A stretch of DNA of 64,000 bases from Pagrus major (lineage: Eukaryota; Chordata; Actinopteri; Spariformes; Sparidae): positions 9,946,165 to 10,010,164 of the forward strand of contig NC_133236.1 in assembly GCF_040436345.1 (NCBI RefSeq), given 5' to 3'. The notes under the pieces are model-generated. The model was not told the DNA's origin. It worked only from the letters and a program-made list of their open reading frames with translations, and did no database searches. Positions 12,470 through 24,296 of the stretch are shown piece after piece (positions within the stretch are counted from its first letter, which is position 1; each line of letters starts with the position of its first letter). A program made the position numbers and the translations under genes.

Positions 12470-15400
12470 CTATGATAACTTATTCCTTGGTTTGTTGATG
12501 GTGGCGTACAGGTTGCTGGGATCAGCAGACGCTCCAGCAGAACAAGAGGAAGTTTTCAGGGTGGTGTAGGTCACTGCATCATCATCATCATCATCATCAT
12601 CTTCATCTTTACCCAGAATCTGGCAAACAATAAATAAACAAGACAACTTATAAATTACATAACATTGAATGACAAAGAATAATACAAGTAAAGGCAACAT
12701 TATGATATCCAGCAGCACATAAACACAACAGGATGCTTAGGAAATATGAAACAACATTAAAAGGAGCAACAAAACAACACAGAACTGATTCAATGAAGTC
12801 AGTTTAATTTGAAGATTTGGTGTTAAGGATTTGTTTGTACATATACACATCTAGTCAGTAGTTGTTGAAACATTTTGTTCTGAACCAATGTTGAACACAC
12901 TGACTCACAATCTTTACATGTAGACCTGAGGCCTCATTTATAAAACAGACTCACAAACAATTTAGATCACAAGTATGACTTAAGAAAAACAGTAGTAGTA
13001 TTATGTATTATGTTTAAAACTTTACTTTGGCGGGGAAATCTAGACTTTGCATTTCTAAGCAAAGTCTAGACTTGATTTCCCCTCTGGTTATGTTGGGGTA
13101 CTACAGTTTGGGACACACATGCGTCCAAGCCTGTGGTGAACTTTACATGAGCAATGTGCACTGCAGCAGCAACACACTCCCAAGCTGTGCGTTTAGCTGT
13201 GATTGTCAACCCACTATGCAGTCGACTGAATAATACATGTTTCCTGGCTTCGATCTCCTCTGATGTTCCTGTGGCTTTTCCTGACTAAACCCTCATTTTT
13301 GCTGGTATTATATCAGGGGAAATTACAAGGCAGGTGCTGTCATTTTAAGCTGATTTGGTGTTTTAAAGTTAGATTGGTTCCTTATAGACCTCACTTTTAC
13401 TATGCTATTCAGACTGTCAGCGGTCTGGACTTTTCCTGGAAGAACAAAGGTCGAATTACAGTACAAATGAAGTGTGTCTGCCATTGAAACCGAGGTAAAA
13501 CAAGAGTGAACGGACGGGCATTCACAGGATGGAGAGCACCGGTGTTGTGTCAAAGTCTGTTCCCACGCTGGTATGTGTTTGCCCACTTATTAATACAACT
13601 GACTGTTTTACTCTGTCTTTTCACAGCACTGAGATCAGGGTTTCCAGGTCAAATTGGGATTATTTCTGTTGTTTTTTACTTTGGACAGTAGCCAGGCTGC
13701 CAGTGTTAGTCATGCTGCTAACGCTGTGTTTGTGAAAGTGGCAGCAACAGTAATACCAGAGGGAAACACTGAGAGGGTGGGGAAAGTTAAAAAGTTGTCT
13801 ATTTCCATTTTTAGCAAGACTTTTCATGCCCAGCATTTCTTATGAATTGAATGTAAGCACACTGTTGGAAATGATCTGAAGATTTAGTTCAGTATAATGA
13901 ATCTAAGAACATTTTTATAAATGAAGCCTGTGAACTTTAAAGGTAAAATAAAGAATCTTTACTGTTTTTCTGACCCGTGAAGTGTTTTCATTCATCACCA
14001 GCTTACCCGGGCTCTACTGTTGGTCTTCCTGGTGTAGCTGACGGAGGCGTAGTGAAGACCATCTTCAGGATCAGCCTACACAGAGAAGACAACATGGCTG
14101 CTCAGTAACATGAAGTTTTAAAGTGACTCACTCTCTCATCTATCCACTTCATTTCAGCTCAACTGGTGTAATTCCAGTAGTCACTGTTTGCCCCATTCAA
14201 CAGCTGGTTTATAGTTTGTATGATGTAAACTCACAGTGTTTTCTTCCATCTGTGTTTTGTTCCCTGAAAAGACAAAATGTGTCACTGTGAACTTCCGCAG
14301 TGAAATTCTGGTTAAAAAAAAAAAAATCTTGTTTGTTAAAAGTTTAACCTGTGAATGTTCTCACCTTCAGTTCTCCTCCATCTCATGAGTGCAACAACAG
14401 TTATTATGAGCACTGCTACACCAACAGCCACGATGACGAACCACCACCAAGCTGGAAAGAGAATCAAGAAGGGCAAAATACTGTCAGTGGGGTTGTGATG
14501 AATGATGAGCTGTGATGTGTTCTTAAACTGCATAGTATATGTCTTATATTTGATTTATTTATCTGTCTTGCTGATGGATCTACAATGATGGTAGATGCTG
14601 TTGTGTTTGTCTCTGATTGTGTGCTTTCTGCTGCTGCTGCTGTTGTTGTTGTTGATTTACTTGTTGGTGTTGTTGTTGGTTTGGCTGTGGCTGGTTTTGT
14701 GGTCGTACCTGGACAAGTGAAAACAAAGAAATTTCCATCATCCATCTTACGACCTTCAGTAACCCTATGCAGAAGAATTATATCATCTTGAAAACTGGAT
14801 GGATAGGTTCACCCAAAAATGAAAATTCAGTCATTATCTACTCACCCACATGCAGTTGTTTAGGAGAATACTGAAATGCTGTTTTGCTGTGAAGCTCCAG
14901 AAATGTTTTGTGGGCTACAAAACTTCACCAGACTTTCCATCATCATGGGGTTAAGGAAATAACTGAATTTAAATTTTTGGTGAATTGTTCCTTTAAGATC
15001 ACAACTCAAGGTTTTCGTGACGAAGCGGTGAAACAGACATTTTAAGTGGGTGCTATTTGCATTCTAACATTCACTCTCATACAGCCACATCACCAATGTG
15101 TTTTTAAGTAAAATTAACTTAATTGCTGTAATCATAGTCGTGTTTCAGTGTTTTGTTCTGACAAGACAGTTTGAGCTGAACTCGTGACAACAGACAGATC
15201 ATAATCAGTGTCTTCACATGCGGGGTCGAGGTGTAGTCTGAACAAGTGAGTCTTGAGTCTTTTGCGGAAGATGGCAAGTGACTCTGCTGTCCTGACATTG
15301 GTCGTTTGTTCCAACACTGAGGCGCCAGAACAGAGAAGAGTCGTGACTTCGCTGAGCCACCTTTGTTTGCTCTCAGTGATGGCGGTACCAGCTGGCCATC

Positions 15401-17004
15401 TGATGTAGTGGAGCGAAGTGCTCGTGCTGGGGCGTGTGGTCTGACCAGTGTTTGGAGGTAGATGGGTGCAGTTCTGTTGACGGCCTCGAAGGCTAGTATC
15501 ATCGTCTTGAATCGGATGCGGGCTGCAACTGGGAGCCAGTGGAGGTCACAGAGGAGGGGGGTCACATGGGACAATTTGGGTAGATTGAAAATGAGGCGCA
15601 GTGCAGTGTTCTGGATATACTGCAGTGGTTTAGTTGCAGAGGCTGGGAGTCCAGCCAAGAGCGAGTTGCAGTAGTCCGGGCGGGAGATGACCAGCACTTG
15701 GACAAGGAGTTGTGTTGCGTCCTTTGTGAGGAAACACCGGATCCTGCAGATGTTGTAGAGGGCAAATCTGTTCAGTTTTATGAAGGTTGAGCTTGAGGTG
15801 ATGCACAGTTATCAATCTCCAGACGGAGATGTCTGCCAGACATTCCGAGTTGCGCGTTGCAACGTCGGTGTTGGATGATGGGGGAAAAGAGAGGAACAGT
15901 TGGCTGTTGTCTGCATAACAGTGGTAAGAGAATCCATGTGATGTGGGATTGCAGAGCCTAGTGATCTAGTGTATAGTGAAAACAGAAGTGGTCCTAGTAC
16001 TGAGCATTGAGGGACACCAGTTTCCAGAAAGCAGGGTTTGGACAAGGAGCTATTCCACATGACCTGAAAGGTGCGATTTGTCAGGTATAATGTGAACCAG
16101 GTTAGAGCAGAGTCAGCGATGCCAAGTTCAGCCAGAGTGGAGAGGAGGATTTGGTGGTTGACTGTGTCAAATGCGGCAGATAGGTCGAGGAGAATGACGA
16201 CGGATGAGTGGGACGAGGCTCTGGTGGCACGGAGGGACTCAGTCAGTGTGAGGAGGGCCACTGGTTGTAGACGGCGCGTTCCAGGATTTTAGAGAGGAAT
16301 GAAAGAAGAGATACAGGTCTGTAGTTTTGGATATCAGCTGAGTATAGGGTGGGCTTCTTTAGGAGTGGCTTTATTGTAGCTGTCTTGAAAGCAGCTGGAA
16401 TAAGGCCTGAAGTGAGGGAGGAGTTGATCAGGGTGGTGAGGAATGGCAAGATGTCATGTGAGACGTCTTGGAGAAGGATGGAGGGAATGGGTTTGAGGGA
16501 ACAGGTGGTGGCACGGTTGGACATAACTAGTGTGTGAACATCTTCAGAGGAGAGAGGGCAGAAGCAGATAAGGCCATCAGAGGTGAGGGTTGGGGGAGAT
16601 GCTTTCTGGATGGGAACAGAAGTAAATGAGGAGATGATGTCTTTTACTTTCTTGGTAAAGTAAGTTGCAAAGTCATCAGCAGTGAGGAAGGAAGGAGGGG
16701 GAGGGGTAAGAGGGGTGAGAGGGAAGAGAACATGGAGGATAGTTTCCTGGGGTTAGAGGCAGATACAAGGCAGATTGACCTGAGCTCCAGGTGTGACAGC
16801 AAAGGGTTTCGTCTGTACAGCTACTGATGAGGAAACAATGAGAGAGAGACATGACAAAGCGGCTTAAATTTGACTCATATGTTCAGGGTTCATTTGAGGA
16901 TATGTCTGTAAATGTGTGAGAAACATGTCCTTTTCTTCCTTACCTGTAACGTGAAGCAGCAGAATCAGAGATAAAAACATTTTAATCCACCTGAATGAAT
17001 CCAT
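12470..17004 (-). CDS. R2: receptor with signal, TM and ITIM tail but no Ig domains
   Basis: The signal exon 17004-16944 (MDSFRWIKMFLSL) has a good donor. The TM exon is 14451-14365 (AWWWFVIV..., then RWRRTEG), followed by 14263-14235, 14075-14007 (LHYASV, ITIM) and tail 12619-12470 (poly-Asp run, VTYTTL ITIM, NLYATI). A Thr/Pro/Ala stalk exon begins at 14708 but has no usable phase-1 donor before the TM exon. D1 and D2 are absent: the space holds intron remnants and an L2 LINE. Signal-to-TM splicing would be in frame and give 131 aa. Either this is a decaying gene, a signal-plus-stalk protein, or the 3' half of a longer gene starting in R3 (see findings). Tail exons are intact. The 57-bp exon seen in R1 and R5 was not found. 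Confidence 0.6.
12600..14006. other. R2 last intron with a hairpin and a duplicated non-coding segment
   Basis: This intron separates the LHYASV exon from the ITIM tail exon. It holds an inverted repeat at about 13031-13082 (arms reading TAGACTTTGC/GCAAAGTCTA) and a segment at 13490-13850 that is repeated at 57670-58920. Short open frames here have no coding signature. Confidence 0.6.
14543..14708 (-). pseudogene. R2 stalk exon without a working donor
   Basis: An acceptor (TCCAG|GTACG) opens a frame rich in Thr, Pro, Lys and Ala (TTTKPATAKPTTTP, then TTTTAAAA from GTT/GCT repeats). The only GT sites that follow fall at codon boundaries (phase 0), whereas the TM exon expects phase 1. I therefore read the exon as broken or skipped. 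Confidence 0.5.
15181..16857 (-). mobile_element. L2-type LINE, degenerate, inside R2
   Basis: The minus strand encodes reverse transcriptase blocks in order: PVSLLSFLSKILERAVYNQ, then VVILLDLSAAFDTVNHQILL, then TGVPQCSVLGPLLFSLYT (usual QGSVLGP altered), then HVTPLLCDLHWLPVAARIRFK near the C-terminus. This is the vertebrate L2 pattern. Frames are broken several times and the catalytic Tyr-Ala-Asp-Asp block is not intact. The flanks match those joined directly in the R4 remnant near 27843, which fixes the insertion site. Confidence 0.85.
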
Positions 17005-17389
17005 CGATCTTCCTTTCTATCTCATGTTTCTAAGCGCTGAACTGCACAAGTTTACGAACTTAAGCTTTTGTGTACGATCCACACAGCCGTTCCTGTGAGT
17101 AGTAAGGTGTGACTTCCTGTCAGGATGTCAGTCTTGTTTCTCACCCATCAGTTGTCGCATTAATGTGGTTGAGGCCTTTAAGCTGTAAGTCTTTCTGTTG
17201 TTTTTGTCAGCATCATCATCCACAGCTTTCTCTATTCTCTATTCTGTTTCTTCTGCTCAGATACACGGTCATCTTTGCCCTCCCCACAATGAAATTAAAA
17301 AGCTGGCTGTCTTTATTTTTCTGAGAGTACCTGGAGCCCAGAATGAACATATGTTTCGAAAAAACTTTCACTCACTCAAATAGTCTGAA

Positions 17390-20010
17390 AACGTGTACAT
17401 TGTAAACAGAGGCAGCAGTCAACAACACTCCATGAAACAATGAAAAACAGTCTCACGATGAGTGCAAAATGGACAGACATGACTTACATCAGAGTTAATG
17501 ACAGAGACAAACACATTCACAGCGGCGATACCATCTAAAACCCTCCACTGCAGGTCAGCAACTCTTTTGATCAATGGTGGTTTATACAGCGCTCTCCATT
17601 CAGGTCCAACACCATCACTAAGGCCTGAGTGAGCTCTCCATGGAGTGTCAGTTCTACCATTCAGTTTGTCCCTCTGCAAAACTTTGACAAACGTTTTATA
17701 CATTCATTTTCTATTTGCATCTTGAAAAGAAAACTCAGAGGAATCCCACTTTTTAAGAACAGTCCTGTACAGTCCTTGAAGTCTGGGGTAATGCTCACCG
17801 AAGGGAAAACAGCGTTCTCATCAGGTTTAATAAAGCCGTCACAATACTGTTGTAACAAAGTCTGCTCACTAAGTGTGAGAGCTTCTCTCATTTACTGAGC
17901 AACAGAGAGACAGCCCGAATCGATTTCACCTCTAAGCAGCAGGCAAGAGGAGCTGCATTGTCCATGTTTGCACCTGCGAGCTGAACTACATCTCCCAGAG
18001 TCACCACATTAGACACACAGAACTGCCTGAGCAGAGTGGACCCCACCTGACAGCCTGCACTGAAACGGGTCCCATAGATAACTGGTTCTTGGAGCAGCCA
18101 GTACACTGAGTTGTAGTGTCCCAGCCTCTTCTTCTTTAACAAGCTCCACACCTTAAACAGTCCACGATAAAAATCAAGTAATTCCTTGATGTTTGGCTGC
18201 TTTAAGTCCATCAGAAACAAAGATCTGTTCAGTCCAAGTCCACCTAACTGACTCAAAATGGTGCAAGCCAGCAGCCTCCACACTAAATCAGCAGGACCAC
18301 ACAGAAACCTTTGTAAGAACTGGAAATGGAAGGTAGCCCCCCTGCTGCTGAGGTGGATCAGGCCCTGTCCTTCGTCATTCCTTGGCAGATACAGCACACA
18401 CTGAGGCACCCAGTGCAGTCTGTCCCAGAAGAAGTTAACAAGAAGAGCCTGGATCTTTGACAGCAGGTCAGGTGGGGGGTCAACACATGACAGACGATGC
18501 CATAAAGTGGATGATACCAAATTGTCAGTGATGAGGACTCGACCTCTGTAGGACATTTTGGTTTTAATCTGCTTCCACCTTGTTAAATGACCTTTGACCG
18601 TTTCGAGAACATTCTCCCAGTTATTAAGAACAAACAAAGGATCACCTAAAAACCCTCCTGAGTATTTCAGCCCCCCTGTCTTCCAAATCAACCCCCCAAT
18701 TAAACTGAGCTTCTTCTCCAGTCCACCAACACCGAGAGCTTCACGTTTGTCCCGGTTAACTTTGGCTGAGGATATTGAGCCAAACTGGACGACATCTTTT
18801 ACCAACACATCAATATCCTGCTGGCTGTCCACCAGGATGACCACATTATCTGCATAGGCTGACAATTTTAAAGGTGTATTACAACCTGGAATAGTCAGCC
18901 CCTGAAGGTCAGCTCTAAGTTTGTGCAACAAAGGCTCGATTGCTAAAGAATATAACATGCCAGAGAGAGTGCAGCCTTGTCTAACTCCCCTTTGAACCTG
19001 AAAAGGAGCACTCAAACCATCATTCATTTTCAGGATGCTCTGAATGTCACAATACAAAACCCCTAACTTTATCAATAAAACCAGGACTAAAACCAAAGGA
19101 GCTCAACGTGAGCCATAAATATTCATGCTCAACACGATCAAAAGCTTTTTCTTGATCCATTGATATGATGCCAGCTTTGAGGCCAAACAGCTTACAGATC
19201 TCTAAAAAGTCACAAATCAAAATAATATTAGCAGAAATCAGCCTGCCTGGTACACAGTAGGTCTGATCACACTGAATCACTTGTTCATCACTCTGCTCAG
19301 CCTGGTCGCCAACACCTTGGACAGCAGCTTATAATCAGATCAGAGCAGTGACACAGGCCTCCAGTTTTTGATGAACTGCAGGTCACCATTCTGAGGCAGT
19401 AAGGTAAGGACTGTCCTCCTGCAGCTCAGTGGCAGACGCCCTCCGGTGAGACTGTCACTCACTGCCAACAGATCCCCCACCACCACCGACCAGAAAGACT
19501 TATAAAAGTCAACAGGTAGACCGTCTATTCCATGAGCTTTCCCACTCTGCTGCATGCTCTGCAGAGCAGCATAGAGCTCATCAGAGGAGAGAGCTGCTTC
19601 CAACTCTACATTACTCTGTTGCTCAACCTGAGGAAGACCAGTATAGAAGCTCTGAGACACTGCATGCTCCTCTCTGTGCTCACATTTAAACAGGTTACTG
19701 TAAAAATTGACAGCATGTTTGTGGATTGAAGTGCGATCAGTCAGCACCGGACCAGTGTCAGACCTTAAACTGTGAATTAACCTCTTCTGTCAATTCTTGC
19801 GCTCCAGACCAAAGAAGAAGTGTGATGGAACATCTGTCTGAGCTACAGTCTGAAAGTGGGACCTAACCAGAACCGCCTGAGCTGAGACACTCAGCAGGTT
19901 GGCTGAAAGAGACTTTTTAAGTCAGTATGGCGCTGGTCTCCCGTGGCCTCAGCTAAGCCTTGGAGTTCCTCCACTTCAGACTCCAGAGCTTTCACTGAAC
20001 TTATTAAGGT
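17390..20010 (-). mobile_element. Tx1/L1-like LINE ORF2, 3' part, degenerate
   Basis: A 402-residue open stretch (19096-17888) and its neighbours (19280-19047, 19747-19340, 17891-17419) form one reverse transcriptase in shifted frames. The blocks are LQFIKNWRPVSLL, SMDQEKAFDRVEHEYLW, VQRGVRQGCTLSGMLYSLAIEPLL and SAYADNVVILV, followed by the long C-terminal domain ending in a VCPFC...ETVFHCFMEC knuckle. This is the fish Tx1-type L1 layout. The active-site YADD reads YADN and there are several frameshifts, so it is inactive. Confidence 0.85.
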
Positions 20011-20128
20011 TTTTGTGACATTCTTTTTTATATTGTATTTTTAATTCATTTTATGTCACATGTTTTCATGTTCACTGTTTTTATTTTGTATGTAAATAGA
20101 ATATTCTTTAATGTTTGTGCAATGCCTT

Positions 20129-23100
20129 ATTAGGGCCCGAGCAGGGAACCTGCGAGGTCCCTATTGTTTTTCGAATGATTATTAGGGCCCGAGCAGTGAA
20201 ACTGCGAGGACCCTATTGTAATTGTAATGATTATTATTTTTTTTTTTTTCCTGCCAAAATGATCGCATTTTTCACTGCCTGAACATACCCCAAAACTCAC
20301 CAAACTTGGAATATAGATCAGACCTGGCGAAAAATTTTATAATCTGTTGTCGTTGTGAATTTTCACCACTAGGTGGCGCTACAATCAAGGAAAGTGCGTT
20401 TTGGCTAATAACTCCCACATACTTTGTCGCACATTCAAAAACCTTATATCCACGCGTTCAGTGAATTGTGCTGAATCTCCTGATATAGGCCACGCCCATT
20501 TCCGCCTACCGTTTTTTTTCGTTAGCTCGCGAAATGTCAAAAACCTACTTTTTCGAACTCCTCCCAGGCAATTTCACCGATTTGCCCCAAACTTTGCACA
20601 CAGCATCTGTGGACCCTTCTGACAAAAAGTTATTAAAAGAATTTTGATATTCCAAAGAATACTCAAGTTATTAAATAACAACTTCCTGTGGAATCGGGTC
20701 ACAACAGGAAGTGTTGCATATCTCCACATTGGTGCGTCCAAATGACGTGAAACTCAGGATACTACTTGCGCATGAGCCCCAAAGGCTCTGTGCGAAATGT
20801 TGGCCGACGACCACTAGGTGGCGCTATTTAAATTGAAGTATTTTATATCTCAACATCGGTTGGTCGGATGAACACAAAACTTGGTACACTCATTGCCACT
20901 GCCCTCCTGAGGATAGCTGACAAAGGGGTTACCGATCTGACACTAGGTGGCGCTCTGGTGGCAGTTTCATTTTATATTTGGCACTGTGCCCACACCATAA
21001 CACTTATGGATATGAAATTCATAGGGGTGGTATAGACTGGCCCCTGTAACTCACACACCAAAAATCACCAGCAGGTGGCGCTATTATCAAGAAAAAACGT
21101 TTTTTGCTAATTACTCCCACATAATATGGTGCACATCGTTAAACATTATATCTATATGTTCCCTGAATACAGCCGAACAGTGTGATGTAGGCCACGCCCA
21201 CGTTCGCACTGAATTTCCATTCGCAAATTCGCCAAATGTCGCAAACCTACTTTTTCGAACTCTTCCCAGGCAATTTTTCCAATTTGCACCAAACTTTGCA
21301 CACAGCATCTGTGGACTCTCCTGACAAAAAGTTATTAAAAGAATTGTGATAGCCTAAAGAACGACCAAAATATAAAACAACAATTTCCTGCACGTTGTGG
21401 TAAACCACACAGTCTTGCATATCTTGATGAAATACAGTCCGATTAACACAAAACGTTTCCCAGTTGTGTTCCATGGCAAGATGAGCATTTCTACAAAATT
21501 TCGTGCAAATCGACCAATAGGTGGCGCTTTTATTGCTAAATGACGAAACAGCAGCTTCACTGCCTTCAGTTCTGTTTCCTCTACGGAAGTTGTTGCATGA
21601 ACAAGCCTCGACAGCAGCATGCCCGGACAGCAGCATGTAACGACAGCAGCATGACCCGACAGCAGCATGTCCCGACGGCAGCACGCCCCGACGCGCGTGG
21701 ACTGCGAGGGCCCGTTCATCGCTGCTTGCAGCTTTAATTATTATTATTTTATTCCTTCGTCCAAAATGATCGCATTTTTCACTGCCTGAATGTGAATGAA
21801 AAGGCGATTTTATTTGGCAAAGTCATTAGGCTTGGCGAAAAATTTTATAATCTGTTGTTGTTGTGAACGTGCACCACTAGGTGGCGCTATTATCAAGGAA
21901 AGTGCGTTTTGGCTAATAACTCCCACATACTTTGTCGCACCTTCAAAAACCTTATATCCACGCGTTCAGTGAATTGTGCTGAATCTCCTGATATAGGCCA
22001 CGCCCATTTCTGCCTGGCGTTTTTTTTCACTAGCTCGCGAAATGTCGCAAACCTACTTTTTCGAACTCCTCCCAGGCAATTTCACCGATTTGCACCAAAC
22101 TTTGCACACAGCATCTGTGGACCCTCCTGACAAAAAGTTATCAAAAGAATTTTGATATTCAAAAAAATACTCAAGTTATTAAATAATAACTTCCTGCAGA
22201 TTTCGTTCCAAACAGGAAGTGTTGCATATCTCCACATTGGTTTGTCCAAATGACGTCAACCTCAGGATACTACTTGCTCATGAGGCCCTAAGGCTCTGTG
22301 CTAAATTTTGGGTGATGACAACTAGGTGGCGCTATTTAAATTGAAGTATTTTATATCTCGACATCGGTTGGTGGGATGAACACAAAACTTGGTACACTCA
22401 TTGCCAATGGCCTCCTGAGGATAGCTGACACAGGGGCGACCGATCTGACACTAGGTGGCGCTTTGGTGGCAGTTTCTTTTTATATTTGGCACTGTGCCCA
22501 CACCATAACACTTATGGATATGAAATTGACAGGGGTGGTATAGACCGGCCCCTGTAACTCACACACCAAAAATGACCAGCAGATGGCGCTATCATCAACA
22601 CAAACCGTTTTTGCCTAATAACTCCCACATAATATGGTGCACATTGTTAAACCTTATATTTACGTGTTCCCTGAATTCAGCTGGACTGTGTGATGTAGGC
22701 CACGCCCACTTTCTCGCCAGAACTCAATTTGCAAATTCGCCAAATGTCGCAAACCTACTTTTTCGAACTCCTCCCAGGCAATTTCACCAATTTGCACAAA
22801 ACTTTGCACACAGCATCTGTGGACCCTCCTGACAAAAATTTATTAAAAGAATTTTGATATTCCAAAGAGTACTCAAGTTATTAAATAACAACTTCCTGCA
22901 GATTTCGTTCCAAACAGGAAGTGTTGCATATCTCCACATTAGTGTGTCCAAATGACATGAAACTCAGGATACTAATTCCACATGAGCCCCTTAGGCTCTG
23001 TGCTAAATGTCGGCTGATGACCCCTAGGTGGCGCTGTTTAAATTGAACTATTTTATATCTCAACGTTGGTTGGTCGGATTAACACTAAACTTGGTAGACT

Positions 23101-23445
23101 CATTGCCAATGGCCTCCTGAGGATAACTGACGAAGATCTTACCGATCTGACAGTAGGTGGCGCTCTGGTGGCAGTTTCATTTTATAATTGGCACTGTGCC
23201 CACACCATAACACTTATGGACATGAAACTGATTGGGGTGGTATACACTGGCATCTGTAACTCACACACCAAAAATCACCAGCAGGTGGCGCTATTATCAA
23301 CACAAAACCGTTTTTGGCTATCAGTTAAGACATGCGCGCACAATAACGGGGCAATGGGTCCGGGTAAGGAGCACGCCCCGCCAGCAGCACGCCCCGACCC
23401 GCGTGGCCTGCGAGGGCCCGTTCATCGCTGCTTGCAGCTTTAATT
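20129..23445. repeat. Composite tandem repeat array (GGGCCCGAGCAG family)
   Basis: Two units of about 1.5 kb (starting near 20256 and 21756), each made of two sub-repeats of about 700 bp. The landmark GGCTAATAACTCCCACATA or a close variant recurs at about 20401, 21105, 21909 and 22611. It opens with GGGCCCGAGCAG...CTGCGAGG and closes with CTGCGAGGGCCCGTTCATCG near 23410 (a copy is also at about 21700). Short frames reading FAPNFAHSICGP arise from the repeat itself and are not genes. The element is non-coding as far as I can see. Twelve copies of an AGGTGGCGCT core lie in it (see findings). Confidence 0.85.
21597..21700 (+). repeat. Short VNTR of CCCGACAGCAGCATG units
   Basis: About six imperfect units of 15-16 bp (GACAGCAGCATG with CCC/TAA variants) sit at the junction of the two large repeat units. 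A shorter version appears at 23369-23400. Confidence 0.6.
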
Positions 23446-23559
23446 TATATTGTATTTTTCATTTATCACTTGTTTCTTTCTTCAGTTTTTATTTGGTGTG
23501 ATATTTTTGACTTAAAAGAAATAAAATCATGAATACATACATGCAGTTTCTGTGTGAGT

Positions 23560-24123
23560 GTATGAAAATGGATTGTGAAATTGACTGCGATGCAAAATCA
23601 TCCACTCTGAACTTCAACATGAAGTTGAACTCGTCAGTGTTGTTCTTCAGAACCATAAAGACCTGCCTTCTGAAGGAGACAACGTGTTTCAGGTGAGGAC
23701 ATTTACAGCCCAGAGGAATCAGTTTGACTGAGACATTAACTGTCCGTGTCTCGTCAGTTCTCTCTGCAACATGTCATCACCAATGAACGGAGGACTTTGG
23801 ACAAAATGATCTTTTTGGCTGGATTAACCAGCGGTACCACCTGAACAAAGGTGTCCTGGATCCCTACAGCTCGTTCAACAACCATGCTCACTTTATCAAC
23901 GCTGTCCAGGAAAATGACGACTCCATTGTTCATCCTAGATGTGGACTTTATACCGTCATAACCGACCATTTCTCCGATTGCTAAACTGCAATCCTCCACA
24001 GAGCAATTAACAGTCGGACAGAGTTTAACTCCGTGTCGGCGTGTGAGCTTCTCCAGCCCCACGCCTCTGACTCCATGAGTCGGCAAGACTTCCAGCCGGG
24101 GCCGGTCGTTACCGCTCCGGAAC
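23560..24123 (-). mobile_element. Tx1/L1-like LINE ORF1 fragment
   Basis: The minus-strand frame from 24086 reads PTVNCSVEDCSLAIGEMVGYDGIKSTSRMNNG, then FVQVVPLVNPAKKIILSKV. This is the ORF1 protein pattern of fish Tx1-like L1 elements (often mis-annotated as zinc finger CCHC protein 3-like). The frame breaks at 23754, but related sequence continues to about 23560. It is on the same strand as, and upstream of, the ORF2 remnant at 17.4-20.0 kb. Confidence 0.65.
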
Positions 24124-24235
24124 CAAACCGCTTTAAACTACAGCACAAAATACAACTGCAGTAATAAATCTAACAAACAATCAAACAAACATACATACAA
24201 AAGATAGAAACACACACCCGCTGAAATGCTCACCC

Positions 24236-24236
<1 letters not shown>

Positions 24237-24268
<32 letters not shown>
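24237..24268. repeat. (GA)n microsatellite next to the R3 stalk donor
   Basis: About fifteen GA dinucleotides lie 30 bp left of the R3 stalk exon donor. Confidence 0.95.
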
Positions 24269-24270
<2 letters not shown>

Positions 24271-24296
24271 AAGAGAAATGAGTGCTGACACAATAC

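Noticed and set aside
20401..22832. Repeated small proteins ending FAHSICGP
   Set aside because: They occur once per repeat unit and vary with it; no domain or start context. They belong to the non-coding repeat.
23754..24086. Cellular zinc finger CCHC-type gene
   Set aside because: The pattern is LINE ORF1; no zinc knuckle is in the open part and the frame is broken.
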